From contig NZ_CP029985.1 of assembly GCF_003355005.1 (NCBI RefSeq), positions 2,812,501 to 2,876,500 of the forward strand: a stretch of DNA of 64,000 nt, given 5' to 3'. Below the pieces are notes generated by a model. It had not been told where the DNA came from. It saw only the letters and a list, made by a program, of their open reading frames with translations, and did no database searches. The position numbers and the translations under genes are program-made. Positions 52,919-61,709 of the stretch are shown here, piece after piece (position 1 is the stretch's first letter; each line of letters opens with the position of its first letter). Source of the DNA: Sphingomonas sp. FARSPH (lineage in GTDB: Bacteria > Pseudomonadota > Alphaproteobacteria > Sphingomonadales > Sphingomonadaceae).

Positions 52919-53554
52919 CTATTTCCAGATCAGGATCACGACGCCGAGGATCACGATCTCGACCGTCATGAGCGCGGCCAGGATCGCAAACCCGCCGAGC
53001 TTCATGCCGATGAGCTCGCTCAGCTGCTGGCGGTAATCGGGCATGGCCTGCTCGTGGGCGAACGATACCGCGCGCATGAACTGCTGGGAGAGCGCCTTGC
53101 CGGCACCATCACCGGTCAGGCGCTTGTACAGCTGGTAGGTCGCCCTGGCGTCCGATGCCGTCTTCTCGAGATCTTCCTTAACAACGCGGATCTCGCCCAT
53201 AGCGGATCGCATCTCGCCGACATAATAGCCCATCAGCTCCACGTTCTTGGTCAGGACCTTCTCGAACAGATCCCGGTTGCGGGTCAGCGTCTGGTCCACG
53301 TGCGTACTGCTCTGCCGGGTGGCGGCCAGGAGGGCCGCGCTACCCGCATCGGCGATCTCGATGATCCGCAGGAAACGATCGAACGCGAACGCGAACACCT
53401 TGAGCAGGGCGACCAGGAAGAACACCGTGCTGTCCCTCTCGAGCGCCTCCTCCCGCGAATATTCGAGCACGGCCAGATACTCATCGTCGGTGATGAGCTG
53501 CCGCAGCAGCGCGTCGGACGTCTTGCGGCGCTCGCCGCTGCCGGGCGCGCTCAC
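52919..53554 (-). CDS. Coiled-coil membrane-anchored protein
   Basis: 211 residues from a GTG overlapping the ParA-like gene (GTGA). A hydrophobic stretch (FFLVALLKVFAFAFDRFLRI, about 47-66), a long heptad region (about 85-165) and a C-terminal membrane helix (ILAALMTVEIVILGVVILIW). It may anchor the ATPase of the preceding gene to the membrane. No family name. Confidence 0.55.
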   Translation of the reverse strand: MSAPGSGERRKTSDALLRQLITDDEYLAVLEYSREEALERDSTVFFLVALLKVFAFAFDRFLRIIEIADAGSAALLAATRQSSTHVDQTLTRNRDLFEKVLTKNVELMGYYVGEMRSAMGEIRVVKEDLEKTASDARATYQLYKRLTGDGAGKALSQQFMRAVSFAHEQAMPDYRQQLSELIGMKLGGFAILAALMTVEIVILGVVILIWK

Positions 53555-54435
53555 GCGACGGTCCAGGCGAAATCGGCGTCGATGCCGAGCACGTCGCGGA
53601 TGAGATCGAGCTGGCCGGCCCAGGCGTTGAGCCACTTGCGGACCGAGAGCTGTTCATCGAGCGCCAGAAGCGGCGAGGTCAGCGCCTCGGCGAACGGCAC
53701 CTTGAGCGCCTCGGCGCGCGCCAGCACCTTCGGGGTGAGCGTCGGCATGTCGAGCACCACGCCGCCCCTTTCCGCCAGCATCGCCTTGGAGCGACCGCTC
53801 ACGACCTGCCCGAACTTGTCGCAGAACGCGGCCGACTCCCAGAGCACATAGTCATTGGGCTTGTAGCCCAGCATGCTGCGCACGACGACGTAGCTGGCGC
53901 GGTCCCCGAACATCGCGATCGCGTCGGGCACCGCGGCGATCGACGCGAGGTGCGGCGTGATCGGAATCATCACGACGAGGTCGCGGCCGGCATCGGCATT
54001 GGCTTGGGCGAAGTCGCCGGCATCGAGGTTCTCGGTCAGCGCGCGAAACGTGTTGAGCGAGGCGGCCGGTCCGTCGAGTATAAGGAAGCGATCCTCGATC
54101 TGGGTGAGCGGCAGCAGTCGGCCGCGCTGGTCGGGATCGAACAGGTCGATCGCCGGCACGCCATGCTCGAGCGACTGCTCCTCCCGGATGGTGCCGTCGA
54201 AATTACGTTCGCCCATCTTGCTGATGGTCGTGCCCGTGGAGCCGTCGAGATCGACCAGCACGGTGGTGAACGCGCCGTCGGCGCTCATCCGCAACAAGGT
54301 CGCGGTGGCGATGGTGAGATGGCTGCCGCCGACCCCACCCTTGTTCTTGATGCTGAGGATGGTTCGCCGGAGCCGGCGGTTCGGGGTTGTTACGTTGGCA
54401 TAATTCATGATTTCGTTCCCGGTTCGGATGCTCAC
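53551..54435 (-). CDS. ParA/MinD-like ATPase with a degenerate P-loop
   Basis: 294 residues from a GTG overlapping the previous stop; ATG 54408 is the alternative. The N-terminal ILSIKNKGGVGGSHLTIAT occupies the position of the ParA deviant Walker A (KGGVGKT/ST). The signature first Lys is kept, but the P-loop Lys and Thr are replaced by Gly and His. DLDGST and RFLILDGPA correspond to the later motifs. Plasmid StbB-type proteins have this size and company. It may bind nucleotide weakly or not at all. Confidence 0.7.
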   Translation of the reverse strand: MSIRTGNEIMNYANVTTPNRRLRRTILSIKNKGGVGGSHLTIATATLLRMSADGAFTTVLVDLDGSTGTTISKMGERNFDGTIREEQSLEHGVPAIDLFDPDQRGRLLPLTQIEDRFLILDGPAASLNTFRALTENLDAGDFAQANADAGRDLVVMIPITPHLASIAAVPDAIAMFGDRASYVVVRSMLGYKPNDYVLWESAAFCDKFGQVVSGRSKAMLAERGGVVLDMPTLTPKVLARAEALKVPFAEALTSPLLALDEQLSVRKWLNAWAGQLDLIRDVLGIDADFAWTVA

Positions 54436-54974
54436 ACCCGATTGGGCGGTAGGGTGGTCGGGTTGTTTCGGAAGGTTCGCCCCGGCATCGATGGCGCCGG
54501 CGCGGCCGTCGACGACGGGGGCGGCGCACGGGGCGCCGCGTCGGTCGAGACTGAAGCGGGGGGTATCGCCGCAGGCATGTCGTCCGCCGCGGTTGTGACG
54601 GCGGCGTCGGGAAGTGGTTCGGGCGGGATGGTGGTTGCTGCCCTGTCGTGTTTGCGCTGCGTCGGGCGCTCTTGCGCCGGCGCAGCCGAGTTCGTCTTAC
54701 GGGCGGAGAGCGGGCCCATGAGCCCCTCGTCGCGCAGCCGCTTGCGATAGGACCGCAGCGTCGCCGCATCGATGGGATATCCGGCTTCGGCCAGCACCCT
54801 GGCGATCATGGGATCGGTCCAGCCGAGCCGGGCGCGGACGTCGATGAAGCTGACGAGCGACCGCATCGCGTCCATCAGGGACGGACGTGCCTGCGGTGGC
54901 GAATGCGCGTCTGCCGCCAGCAGTTTCGTCACGTCGGCGGCGAGCTTCGCGCCATCAAGGCTCTTGCGCGGCAT
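54432..54974 (-). CDS. Small DNA-binding candidate with a Pro-rich tail, first gene of the accessory operon
   Basis: 180 residues from MPRKSLDGAKLAADVTKLLA. Residues 30-80 look like a helix-turn-helix (WTDPMIARVLAEAGYPIDAA, then TLRSYRKRLRDEG), as in plasmid accessory DNA-binding proteins. The last 90 residues are low-complexity Pro/Ala/Thr. It is divergent to the relaxase across the candidate oriT, so it may bind there. Confidence 0.5.
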   Translation of the reverse strand: MPRKSLDGAKLAADVTKLLAADAHSPPQARPSLMDAMRSLVSFIDVRARLGWTDPMIARVLAEAGYPIDAATLRSYRKRLRDEGLMGPLSARKTNSAAPAQERPTQRKHDRAATTIPPEPLPDAAVTTAADDMPAAIPPASVSTDAAPRAPPPSSTAAPAPSMPGRTFRNNPTTLPPNRV

Positions 54975-55199
54975 CTTGTGCTCCGTGGTTCGACGGAGCC
55001 ACCCATCGCCGAACAGGCAGCGCGAAACTTGGGACATTCTAAAATTTTCATGTCGCGCTAGGCGCGGCGGTGCGTCGCTATCCGACACCACATTCTGAGT
55101 TGCCGCTTCACCTTATGTCGCGTGACGATGCGACGCGTGACGGCCTGTCATGCATTGCTACGTCGTGCCCGCAGTTGCTTTCAGCAGGGTAGGTTTTTG

Positions 55200-55233
55200 A
55201 CACAGGATGCGGGTTCGCGTGGCCGCGAACCCG
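55200..55233 (-). other. Candidate oriT: inverted repeat beside a MOBP nic-like heptamer
   Basis: CGGGTTCGCG-TGGC-CGCGAACCCG at 55210-55233 is a perfect 10-base stem. Read on the minus strand it runs directly into CATCCTG-T (55209-55202), which matches the nic core of MOBP plasmids such as R64 and RP4 (YATCCTG|Y). Predicted cut between 55203 and 55202. A second palindrome, CGCGAC-GAT-GTCGCG, lies at 55282-55297 towards the relaxase gene. The rest of the 54975-55349 gap has no gene. Confidence 0.6.
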
Positions 55234-55349
55234 GGTCGATCCGGTTGCTCCGCCTGCTGACGCAGGTCTCGCAACCGTGATCGCGACGATGTCGCGGATA
55301 TTGGGCGGATCGCTTGGCTTAGGTCGGGGCGCTGCCGATATGGTCGTGC

Positions 55350-57341
55350 ATGATCATCAAGCTCATCGAGACGAAGGCGAAGACGAAGGAGGCAGATCGG
55401 CGCGCGCGCTATCTGACGCGCTATCTGGCGACCGCCGACCGCAGGTGGCTCGGCCTCGAGGCGCCAGCCCTCGATCACGGCCTGACCTTGTCGACCTATA
55501 TGTCGCGCCAACCAGAACCGACGCTCCCAACCGGCGAGCGCGTACTTTTCAAAGGGGCAGCGATCAACGGCACAGCGCAGGCTTGGGACAACGGCGTAAC
55601 CGAAATCGAGCGGCGGCTGGCAAAGCGATCCGCCAAGATCAAGAAGCCGGTTCGTCATGGGGTACTGTCTCTTCGCGAGGGCGAACGCCTGACAGAAGAT
55701 CAATGTATTGAAGCCGTCGCGACGCTCGCGGCCGAGCTGCGCTGCGAGCCATCGGCGATCCTCTGGGCCGCGCACGGCGACACCGACAATTTCCACCTCC
55801 ACATCATGTTCGTGACGGTCGATGCGGAAACGGGCGAAGCCGTCCCGTTCGGTCGCGGACCGAAGGGTCATGCGCAATGGAAGGAGGCGATGCAGCGCGC
55901 CATCGCGCGCATCGAATATGAGCAGAAGCTCCAGGCGGAGGCGGGTGGGCGCTACGAGGTCCGCAACGGTCATGTTGTTCGACGCGCCGAGCCATCGGCG
56001 GCCGCCCGGAGCGCGGCACCGGCGCCCGCTCGCAAGCGGACGCCGCTTCGCCGCGAGGTGCTGGCGTTCGAGGAACAGTCGGGGTTCATGTCGTTTACTC
56101 GGCATGCTCAGGAGGCCGCCGGGCCGATCCTCGATGCAGCCACCTCCTGGCCGGACCTGCATCGCGATCTTGCGGCACACGGCATCGGCATCCGAAGCAA
56201 GGACAATGGCGGCGAGCTCTACGCGGGAGCTGATCACGTCAAGCTCAGCAAGATCGACCGGCGGCACAGTTGGACCCAGCTGGTCAAGCCCGATCGGCTC
56301 GGACCCTATACTGAGCCGGCCGGGGTGGAACTGGTGCCTTACGACCCTCCCATCCTGGATGCGGCCAAGGCTGCCGCCTGGCTGAAGCGGTGCAATACAG
56401 AGCAGGCGATCGGCGCCGCGATCGACCGGCGGGTCGCGGCGCTGATCGCTGCTCGCGAAGCCGCGCTTGCCGAAATGCGGGCGAGCATCGCCGCGCACCG
56501 CGACGATCTGGCCGGGTTCGATGCCGACCCGCGGCTACGGCGCGACATCGCAGCCGCATGGCCGCGGCTCGGCGCTGACACCATCGCGTCCCTCGGCGCG
56601 GCCTTCGACGCGCGGATCGCCGCAGTGCGCGTCCTCCGCCGCGCGGTTGCGGGCGCCGACGATCTAGACGCCATCGATCTCGACTGCATCGGCGCACTCG
56701 ACGGCGGTATCGCTGCGCCATGGTATGGGGAACGTGGCGCGCCGCCGGTCGCCGTGATCCAAGGCTACGAGGCTGAGCGCCGGGATGACGTCGTTCGCTA
56801 CTGGCGCGAGGGCGACACGGCGCGATCCGGACAGCCCGCAATGGTCGATGCCGGCGCCATTATCTGGGTCAACGACGGATCAGATGAGACGATCGCTGCG
56901 GCGTTACGGCTTGCCGCGGAACGCTATGGCCGCGTCGCCGTGTTCGGCGACCGGGCTTACCTTGCGCGCTGCGCCGCCGTGGCGGGCGAACTCGGCGTCG
57001 AGATGACGACCATCACACCAGCCGAGGCCATTCGGCGGACCAAGACCGTATCGGGGCGTCACGAGACGCGCGTCAAAGCGCTCGCGACAGCGAAGGCGCG
57101 TCAGAACGAGGACCTGCGGCAATGGGCACGCGCTTATGCACGGGCAACTCCTGGCAAGGTCGCGGAGCCAGAGGAGAGGCGGAGGGCGCCGCCCATGTTG
57201 CGCCACCTCGCTGGGCACGAGACCGTCCCGACGGTGCAGGCGCTACATGCTGAGGTGGGCCAGCAGGCTCGCCCAGATGTACCAAAAGCCGGCAGACAAT
57301 CCCGCAGGGAGTGGCAGCGAGATGCTGGCGGCATCGAATAA
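55350..57341 (+). CDS. MOBP-type relaxase
   Basis: 663 residues. The N-terminal nuclease domain has candidate active tyrosines in RRARYLTRYLA and the three-His motif H142-GDTDNF-H149-L-H151, typical of relaxase motif III. A variable linker follows (200-260). A C-terminal domain around residue 530 (YGRVAVFGDRAYLARC) is like the LPD7 domain attached to many relaxases. It would nick oriT, probably the site at 55203, and pilot the strand. The basic C-terminus may bind DNA. No coupling protein is seen nearby. Confidence 0.85.
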   Translation: MIIKLIETKAKTKEADRRARYLTRYLATADRRWLGLEAPALDHGLTLSTYMSRQPEPTLPTGERVLFKGAAINGTAQAWDNGVTEIERRLAKRSAKIKKPVRHGVLSLREGERLTEDQCIEAVATLAAELRCEPSAILWAAHGDTDNFHLHIMFVTVDAETGEAVPFGRGPKGHAQWKEAMQRAIARIEYEQKLQAEAGGRYEVRNGHVVRRAEPSAAARSAAPAPARKRTPLRREVLAFEEQSGFMSFTRHAQEAAGPILDAATSWPDLHRDLAAHGIGIRSKDNGGELYAGADHVKLSKIDRRHSWTQLVKPDRLGPYTEPAGVELVPYDPPILDAAKAAAWLKRCNTEQAIGAAIDRRVAALIAAREAALAEMRASIAAHRDDLAGFDADPRLRRDIAAAWPRLGADTIASLGAAFDARIAAVRVLRRAVAGADDLDAIDLDCIGALDGGIAAPWYGERGAPPVAVIQGYEAERRDDVVRYWREGDTARSGQPAMVDAGAIIWVNDGSDETIAAALRLAAERYGRVAVFGDRAYLARCAAVAGELGVEMTTITPAEAIRRTKTVSGRHETRVKALATAKARQNEDLRQWARAYARATPGKVAEPEERRRAPPMLRHLAGHETVPTVQALHAEVGQQARPDVPKAGRQSRREWQRDAGGIE

Positions 57342-57493
57342 CGGAGGTTGTCCCAACCCCGGCCACGTCTGTGACCGGCGTGGAAAAGCGCTCCATGCGC
57401 AGCTCTTGAACAGCAGGGCAGGAAGAAGGATGGAGTGAGCCAGAAGGCAGATGGAAAAATGCTCTTGAAGCATTGATCCGAGCCTGACGGCTC

Positions 57494-57519
57494 CGCGCGT
57501 CCGCGGCTGCGGACGCGCG
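57494..57519. promoter_or_regulatory. Strong hairpin upstream of the MobA/MobL gene
   Basis: An 11-base perfect stem, CGCGCGTCCGC with loop GGCT, lies 23 bases before the start codon at 57543. There is no T-run, so it may act on translation or protein binding rather than intrinsic termination. Confidence 0.4.
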
Positions 57520-57542
57520 ATCTCCGTCCCAAGGACTGCCTC

Positions 57543-58199
57543 ATGACCGATACGATCACCGCCTTGCGTCCGCGCGGGGTCCTGCCGGAACGCGCACGCC
57601 CACCGTTCAACGCCCGACCCGTCTGTGCCGCGGGGCGCGACAGCCGCTCCAGCGAAGGGCCGTACGCGACCCACTACACCGCGACCGCGTCTTGGTGCTA
57701 CATCAACCGGCTCCCCGGAAGCGACAGGTTCGGCAAGGTACCGGATGGCTATCTGGACCGTGGCGACCTGGTGGCTAGCGGTCGCTGTCACCCGCAGAAC
57801 AAGATCCCGAACGAACTCAGGAGCGGTGACCAGCTGTGGCGCGATGCCGATGATGCCGCCGCCCTGGAAGGCCCGCGCGCCATCTCGGCGACTCACATCG
57901 TCGCCGACCTGCCAATGGCCGAACCCGAGCGCTGGACATGGTTGGTCGAAACCTACGCCTACCGGCATCTGGTCGACAAGGGGATGATCGCCGACTGGTC
58001 GATCCATGGCCGCAAGGCTGCCGACGGCGCCTGGACCGGCCATCCGCACGTCCACATCCTTGCGACCGCCCGGTTCTGGCGACCCAACGGCCGCGTGGGC
58101 TCGCACCAGTGGCAGTGGCTCGCCAATGCCGACCAGATCCGCGCCGCCGAGGACGGCTGGCTGCGGCTGACGGGCTTGCGCCCGGCGCTCGCCGCCTGA
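57543..58199 (+). CDS. Stand-alone MobA/MobL nuclease-like domain protein
   Basis: 218 residues. The centre resembles the MobA/MobL relaxase fold: HIVADLPMAEPERWTWLVET, then AYRHLVDKG and the metal-binding HPHVHIL (His167, 169, 171). The N-terminal helix expected to carry the tyrosine has ATASWCYINR. It is much shorter than full relaxases, with no helicase or primase part. It may be an accessory relaxase or a remnant. Confidence 0.65.
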   Translation: MTDTITALRPRGVLPERARPPFNARPVCAAGRDSRSSEGPYATHYTATASWCYINRLPGSDRFGKVPDGYLDRGDLVASGRCHPQNKIPNELRSGDQLWRDADDAAALEGPRAISATHIVADLPMAEPERWTWLVETYAYRHLVDKGMIADWSIHGRKAADGAWTGHPHVHILATARFWRPNGRVGSHQWQWLANADQIRAAEDGWLRLTGLRPALAA

Positions 58200-58227
58200 T
58201 CAACCCGAATCCTCTCGGATCATACTG

Positions 58228-58260
58228 ACGCCCGTCGCCGACCCCGGCGGCGGGCGTTTC
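58228..58260 (+). terminator. Probable intrinsic terminator
   Basis: ACGCCCGTCGCCG-ACCC-CGGCGGCGGGCGT forms a 13-base stem with one mismatch, followed by TTCCTC. It lies 28 bases after the MobA/MobL stop; the short T-run makes it weak. Confidence 0.5.
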
Positions 58261-58278
58261 CTCTACAAGGAACACGAG

Positions 58279-59174
58279 ATGTCCTTCTACGAACTGGACC
58301 CGAAGCGCCCCGGCGAGCCGCTTGCGTGCGAACTCGAGCGCTTTGCCGATTACCGCGTGCTGCGCCGCCTGCCGCAGCCCGATGAGCTCTGGTGCCGCTC
58401 GATGCCGGTGCCGACGAACGTGATGAAGCTCGCCGTGATCGACGTCGAAACCACCGGGCTGGACCCTGCGCGGCATAAGATCATCGAACTGGCGATCGGC
58501 ACGATCAGCATCGATATGGCGCAGGGCGACCTGGTCGATGTGTCGCCGCCGCGCTCCTGGCTGGAAGACCCGGCCGAGGACCTGTCGATCGAGATCGAAC
58601 GGCTGACCCGCATAACCTCAGGGGCATGCTGATCGGGCAGTGGATCCGGGACGTGGAGGTGGAGCAGGTGCTCGATGGCGTTCACGCTGTAGTTGCCCAC
58701 AACGTCCGGTTCGACAGGGCGTTCGTGACGAAGCGGCTGCCGGTGTTCGCCGACCTGCCCTGGGCCTGCTCCATGCGGGAGGTCGATTGGGCGGAGCATG
58801 GGCTCGGCGGGGGGCGCAGCGTCGCGGGGCTGCTGACGCAGGCCGGGTTCTTCCTGCCCGACGCGCATCGTGCAGCGGCCGACGTCTGGGCGACCACCTG
58901 CCTGCTGGCGATGACGGCGAGCGATGGTCGCGCCATCGCCGCGCATCTAGTTGAGACCGCGCAGCGTCCGACCCAACGCCTCTGGGCCAACCGGGCGCCG
59001 TTCGGATGCAAGGACGTGCTCAAGGCCGCAGGTTATAGCTGGTCACCTGAACGACGCGCATGGTGGATCGAACGTGAGGCCGAGACGGTAGATCACGAGG
59101 CCGTGTGGCTGAAAGAGCTAAGCAACGCCGTCCAACCCGACGTAGAGCGGATCGACTGGTACAATCGCCATTAA
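58279..59174 (+). pseudogene. DnaQ-like 3'-5' exonuclease split by a frameshift
   Basis: The first frame (58279-58632) carries ExoI AVIDVETTGLDPARHKIIEL. The second (58626-59174) carries ExoII VVAHNVRFDRAF and ExoIII DAHRAAADVWA, so together they hold the DEDDh catalytic set. The break lies in TCAGGGGCATGCTG (about 58618-58631); restoring one base would join RLTRITSG to MLIGQWI. The last 80 residues are an added C-terminal domain. Such exonucleases are common on conjugative and mobilisable elements. A sequencing error could explain the break. Confidence 0.7.
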
Positions 59175-59349
59175 GCCCACGTCGCGGCGGAACCGATGTA
59201 TGCGGAACCACGGCGCCAGCGCCTGGCCCTGAACTTTATCGTCGGTTCGAACCGGCGGTTATGATCTTACCCCGTCGTGGGCACGAAGGCGTCCTGCACC
59301 TGGCTCGGGCCGCCGTCCTGCGCGTTGCTTGGCAAGGCGGACCCGTTCG

Positions 59350-59700
59350 GCCGAAAGCTGGGTTAGGGTCTTTACCTTGGCCCAGAAGTGCACACCCTTT
59401 TTGCCGTGCTGGTTGACATCGCCGAACGCCGACCGCTTGCAGGCAACAAAAGGTATCATGAGGCGATCGGCACCGGGACCGGGATGCGCATACCGACCAT
59501 GCCGATGTTCAGCCGCGGGGCGAACTCGTGGGCGGCGGGGCCGTTGCGGGTGAACATGACGACCTCGTTGCCATACTGGTGCCCGCTAGGCAGGCGAAGC
59601 GCAGTCTCGAAGTTGAGCGCGCGGAGGATCTGGAGGCCGAGGCCGAAGATCTCCTCCTGAGAAGACTTCATTCGCGGCTCATCCGGTCGAACAGCGACGG
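59350..59700 (-). pseudogene. Relic of a methylmalonate-semialdehyde dehydrogenase (mmsA-like) 3' end
   Basis: The minus strand reads QEEIFGLGLQILRALNFETA and YGNEVVMFTRNGPAAHEF and VGMRIPVPVP. After a frame change near 59455 it continues as CKRSAFGDVNQHGKKGVHFW, then AKVKTLTQ, the known end of the CoA-acylating MmsA aldehyde dehydrogenases. The catalytic part is missing. Confidence 0.7.
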
Positions 59701-59723
59701 GCCGATAAGAAGCATTATTCATG

Positions 59724-59757
59724 ATTGTACGGAGCACGAAATTGTACGGAGCACGAA
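59724..59757. repeat. Tandem 17-bp repeat
   Basis: ATTGTACGGAGCACGAA occurs twice in a row. It sits at the broken 5' edge of the mmsA relic. The following 59758-60086 stretch has no recognisable gene. Confidence 0.8.
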
Positions 59758-60086
59758 CGCTCGAAGCTACGGCGGCGGCAAGGGCCGGTTCGCTCAGTCA
59801 ATAGGTTTCCGGTCAAAAGCCGACGCGCCGCTGAGCCGTGGACGGCGGCCGAGCTCCGCTAGGGAGGTCGGCACCCCATGCACGTTCAGTGAGACAGGCA
59901 AATACGCCAGCTATTCGAGTGCCCATGTCTGTCCGCCGTGGGGCACCAGCATCTGAGCGGGTTACGGGTCAATCTGCCCGGCGAGATATCGGCGCGCGGA
60001 TTGTCTGTCTGTTGATAGGATCGCCGCCATAGGGACGTGCTTCGGCCGGCGGTCCGGTGCATGACGATAAGCGCATCGCCGTCGCG

Positions 60087-61457
60087 TCACCCGGTCGGCG
60101 CGGTCACGGCCGCAAGTGCGGCAAGATAGGCGGCATAATCGGCTGGCGGCCCGGAGACGAAGGTGTGGGGCAGGGGGATCAGCGCCGTATTACAGACGAA
60201 CATCGGCGCCGGCCCGGAACAATAATAGACCGCCGCGACATTCCCGCTGGCATCGCTGAACGCGAACGGCTGGTAATGGACGATCAGGTTTGTCGGGCTG
60301 TTCCACTGGATGGGAAGCTGGATGATCGACGTGCCGACGCTGCCTGCTTGCGGATCCTCGTTGGGCCAACCCTGCGATATGCCCGACGGCCACACGGGCT
60401 CGACCATATTGCCCCATGCGGCCATGTTGATCGGGTAGGGAAAGGGGGCGGAACTATACCATGAGGGACCGCTGGCATATTTGGGCGCGATGTCGCCCTG
60501 ACCGGCCGGCACCTCGACGCACCAGAAGTCCGTGAAGTCGGTGGTAAGCGGCTGGGCGATGGTGTCGATCAGGTTCTGGACGTACGGATCGAGCGCTGCG
60601 GGGTCGCTGACGGTCGCATAGACCTGCCCCATCTTCTGCAACTGGGCATAAATGTTGGCGGCATGCGTGCCGAGCTGCGGTTCCTGCGAGGTCCCGGACC
60701 ACGCCGAGATCAGGAACGCCAGTCCCTGCAGCTGGATCGCGATCATCGCCTTCATGTTCGGCATCACCGTCGCGCTCAGCGTTCCGTTCAGCACCTGCGG
60801 GAAGTCGGTGAGCACCCGCGCATAGCGCACATGCTTGACGCCGGAGTTCCAGGGGCGCGGGTCGGGCTGGGGCTGTTTCGCGGTCGCCCACTTGGTGATG
60901 GCGTTGTTGACCAGATCGGCCTGGTAGGCGATGATCCCCTTCATTTCCCCCGTGCCGAACAACTGGTCGTGGATGTTCAGCATCGCCGCAGAGACGTCGT
61001 CGACGCTCTGCGTATCTGTCAGCAGGTCGAATACGGTCTTGATCGCCTGTTGCTGCACGTTCTTGTCGGTTGAGGCCAGCCCGGCGATCGCATCGGCAAA
61101 CGTCACGTAATTCTGGATCACCAGATTCTTCTGGACGACATAGGCCTGCATCGCGGCCTGCAATTCGGCATCCTGTAGATCGGCCGTCAGGGTCGTCAGC
61201 GCCGTTTTCACCTCGGCGATTCCCTGCTGGATGATCGACATGTCCTGATTGATCTGGCTGCTCAAATTGTCGAGCTGGGTGCTGATCGCGTTGAAATAGG
61301 CGGTATAGTCGGGCGTGCCTGAGCCCAGGCCGAGAAAGTCCAGGATAGGCCCCCCGATTGCCTCCCCGACAACGGTGTCGAACACCGCCGTGCCGACTTC
61401 CGACGCGAGCTTGGTGGCGATTCCGGCCTCTCCGGATGGTGCTGGCGCCGCGGTCAT
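60087..61457 (-). CDS. Unknown protein with a long helical N-terminal domain
   Basis: 456 residues from MTAAPAPSGEAG (AGGAGA upstream). A hydrophobic stretch (VVGEAIGGPILDFLGLG) is followed by about 150 residues of amphipathic heptads (ISTQLDNLSSQINQDMSIIQ; IAEVKTALTTLTADL). The second half is Trp/Pro-rich beta. The layout recalls helical pore-forming proteins, but I see no defining motif. No classical signal peptide. It stands alone before the LacI gene. Confidence 0.6.
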   Translation of the reverse strand: MTAAPAPSGEAGIATKLASEVGTAVFDTVVGEAIGGPILDFLGLGSGTPDYTAYFNAISTQLDNLSSQINQDMSIIQQGIAEVKTALTTLTADLQDAELQAAMQAYVVQKNLVIQNYVTFADAIAGLASTDKNVQQQAIKTVFDLLTDTQSVDDVSAAMLNIHDQLFGTGEMKGIIAYQADLVNNAITKWATAKQPQPDPRPWNSGVKHVRYARVLTDFPQVLNGTLSATVMPNMKAMIAIQLQGLAFLISAWSGTSQEPQLGTHAANIYAQLQKMGQVYATVSDPAALDPYVQNLIDTIAQPLTTDFTDFWCVEVPAGQGDIAPKYASGPSWYSSAPFPYPINMAAWGNMVEPVWPSGISQGWPNEDPQAGSVGTSIIQLPIQWNSPTNLIVHYQPFAFSDASGNVAAVYYCSGPAPMFVCNTALIPLPHTFVSGPPADYAAYLAALAAVTAPTG

Positions 61458-61565
61458 GATGGATCTCCTGGCATAATGTGCAGCGTTGCCGGCAAAAGCA
61501 CGCCCCCGGCCGCCAGTGATGCGGATCGTCGTTTCCGCACGCAAGCAGTTTGATCGAGCCGGCAT

Positions 61566-61599
61566 CCGATCAACCGCATCTGCCGATCAACCGCATCTG
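61566..61599. repeat. Tandem 17-bp repeat
   Basis: CCGATCAACCGCATCTG occurs twice in a row upstream of the helical protein. The 61458-61709 gap holds nothing else recognisable. Confidence 0.8.
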
Positions 61600-61709
61600 C
61601 ACGCACTGCTGCAAGGGGCGTGGCGTTCGTGGCATGCGTGGCGGGGCCAATCCCCGGTTTGCCGGGCCGACAGGCGGAGCCTGCGCCGGGTCGCCGGTCG
61701 GCACGCCGC

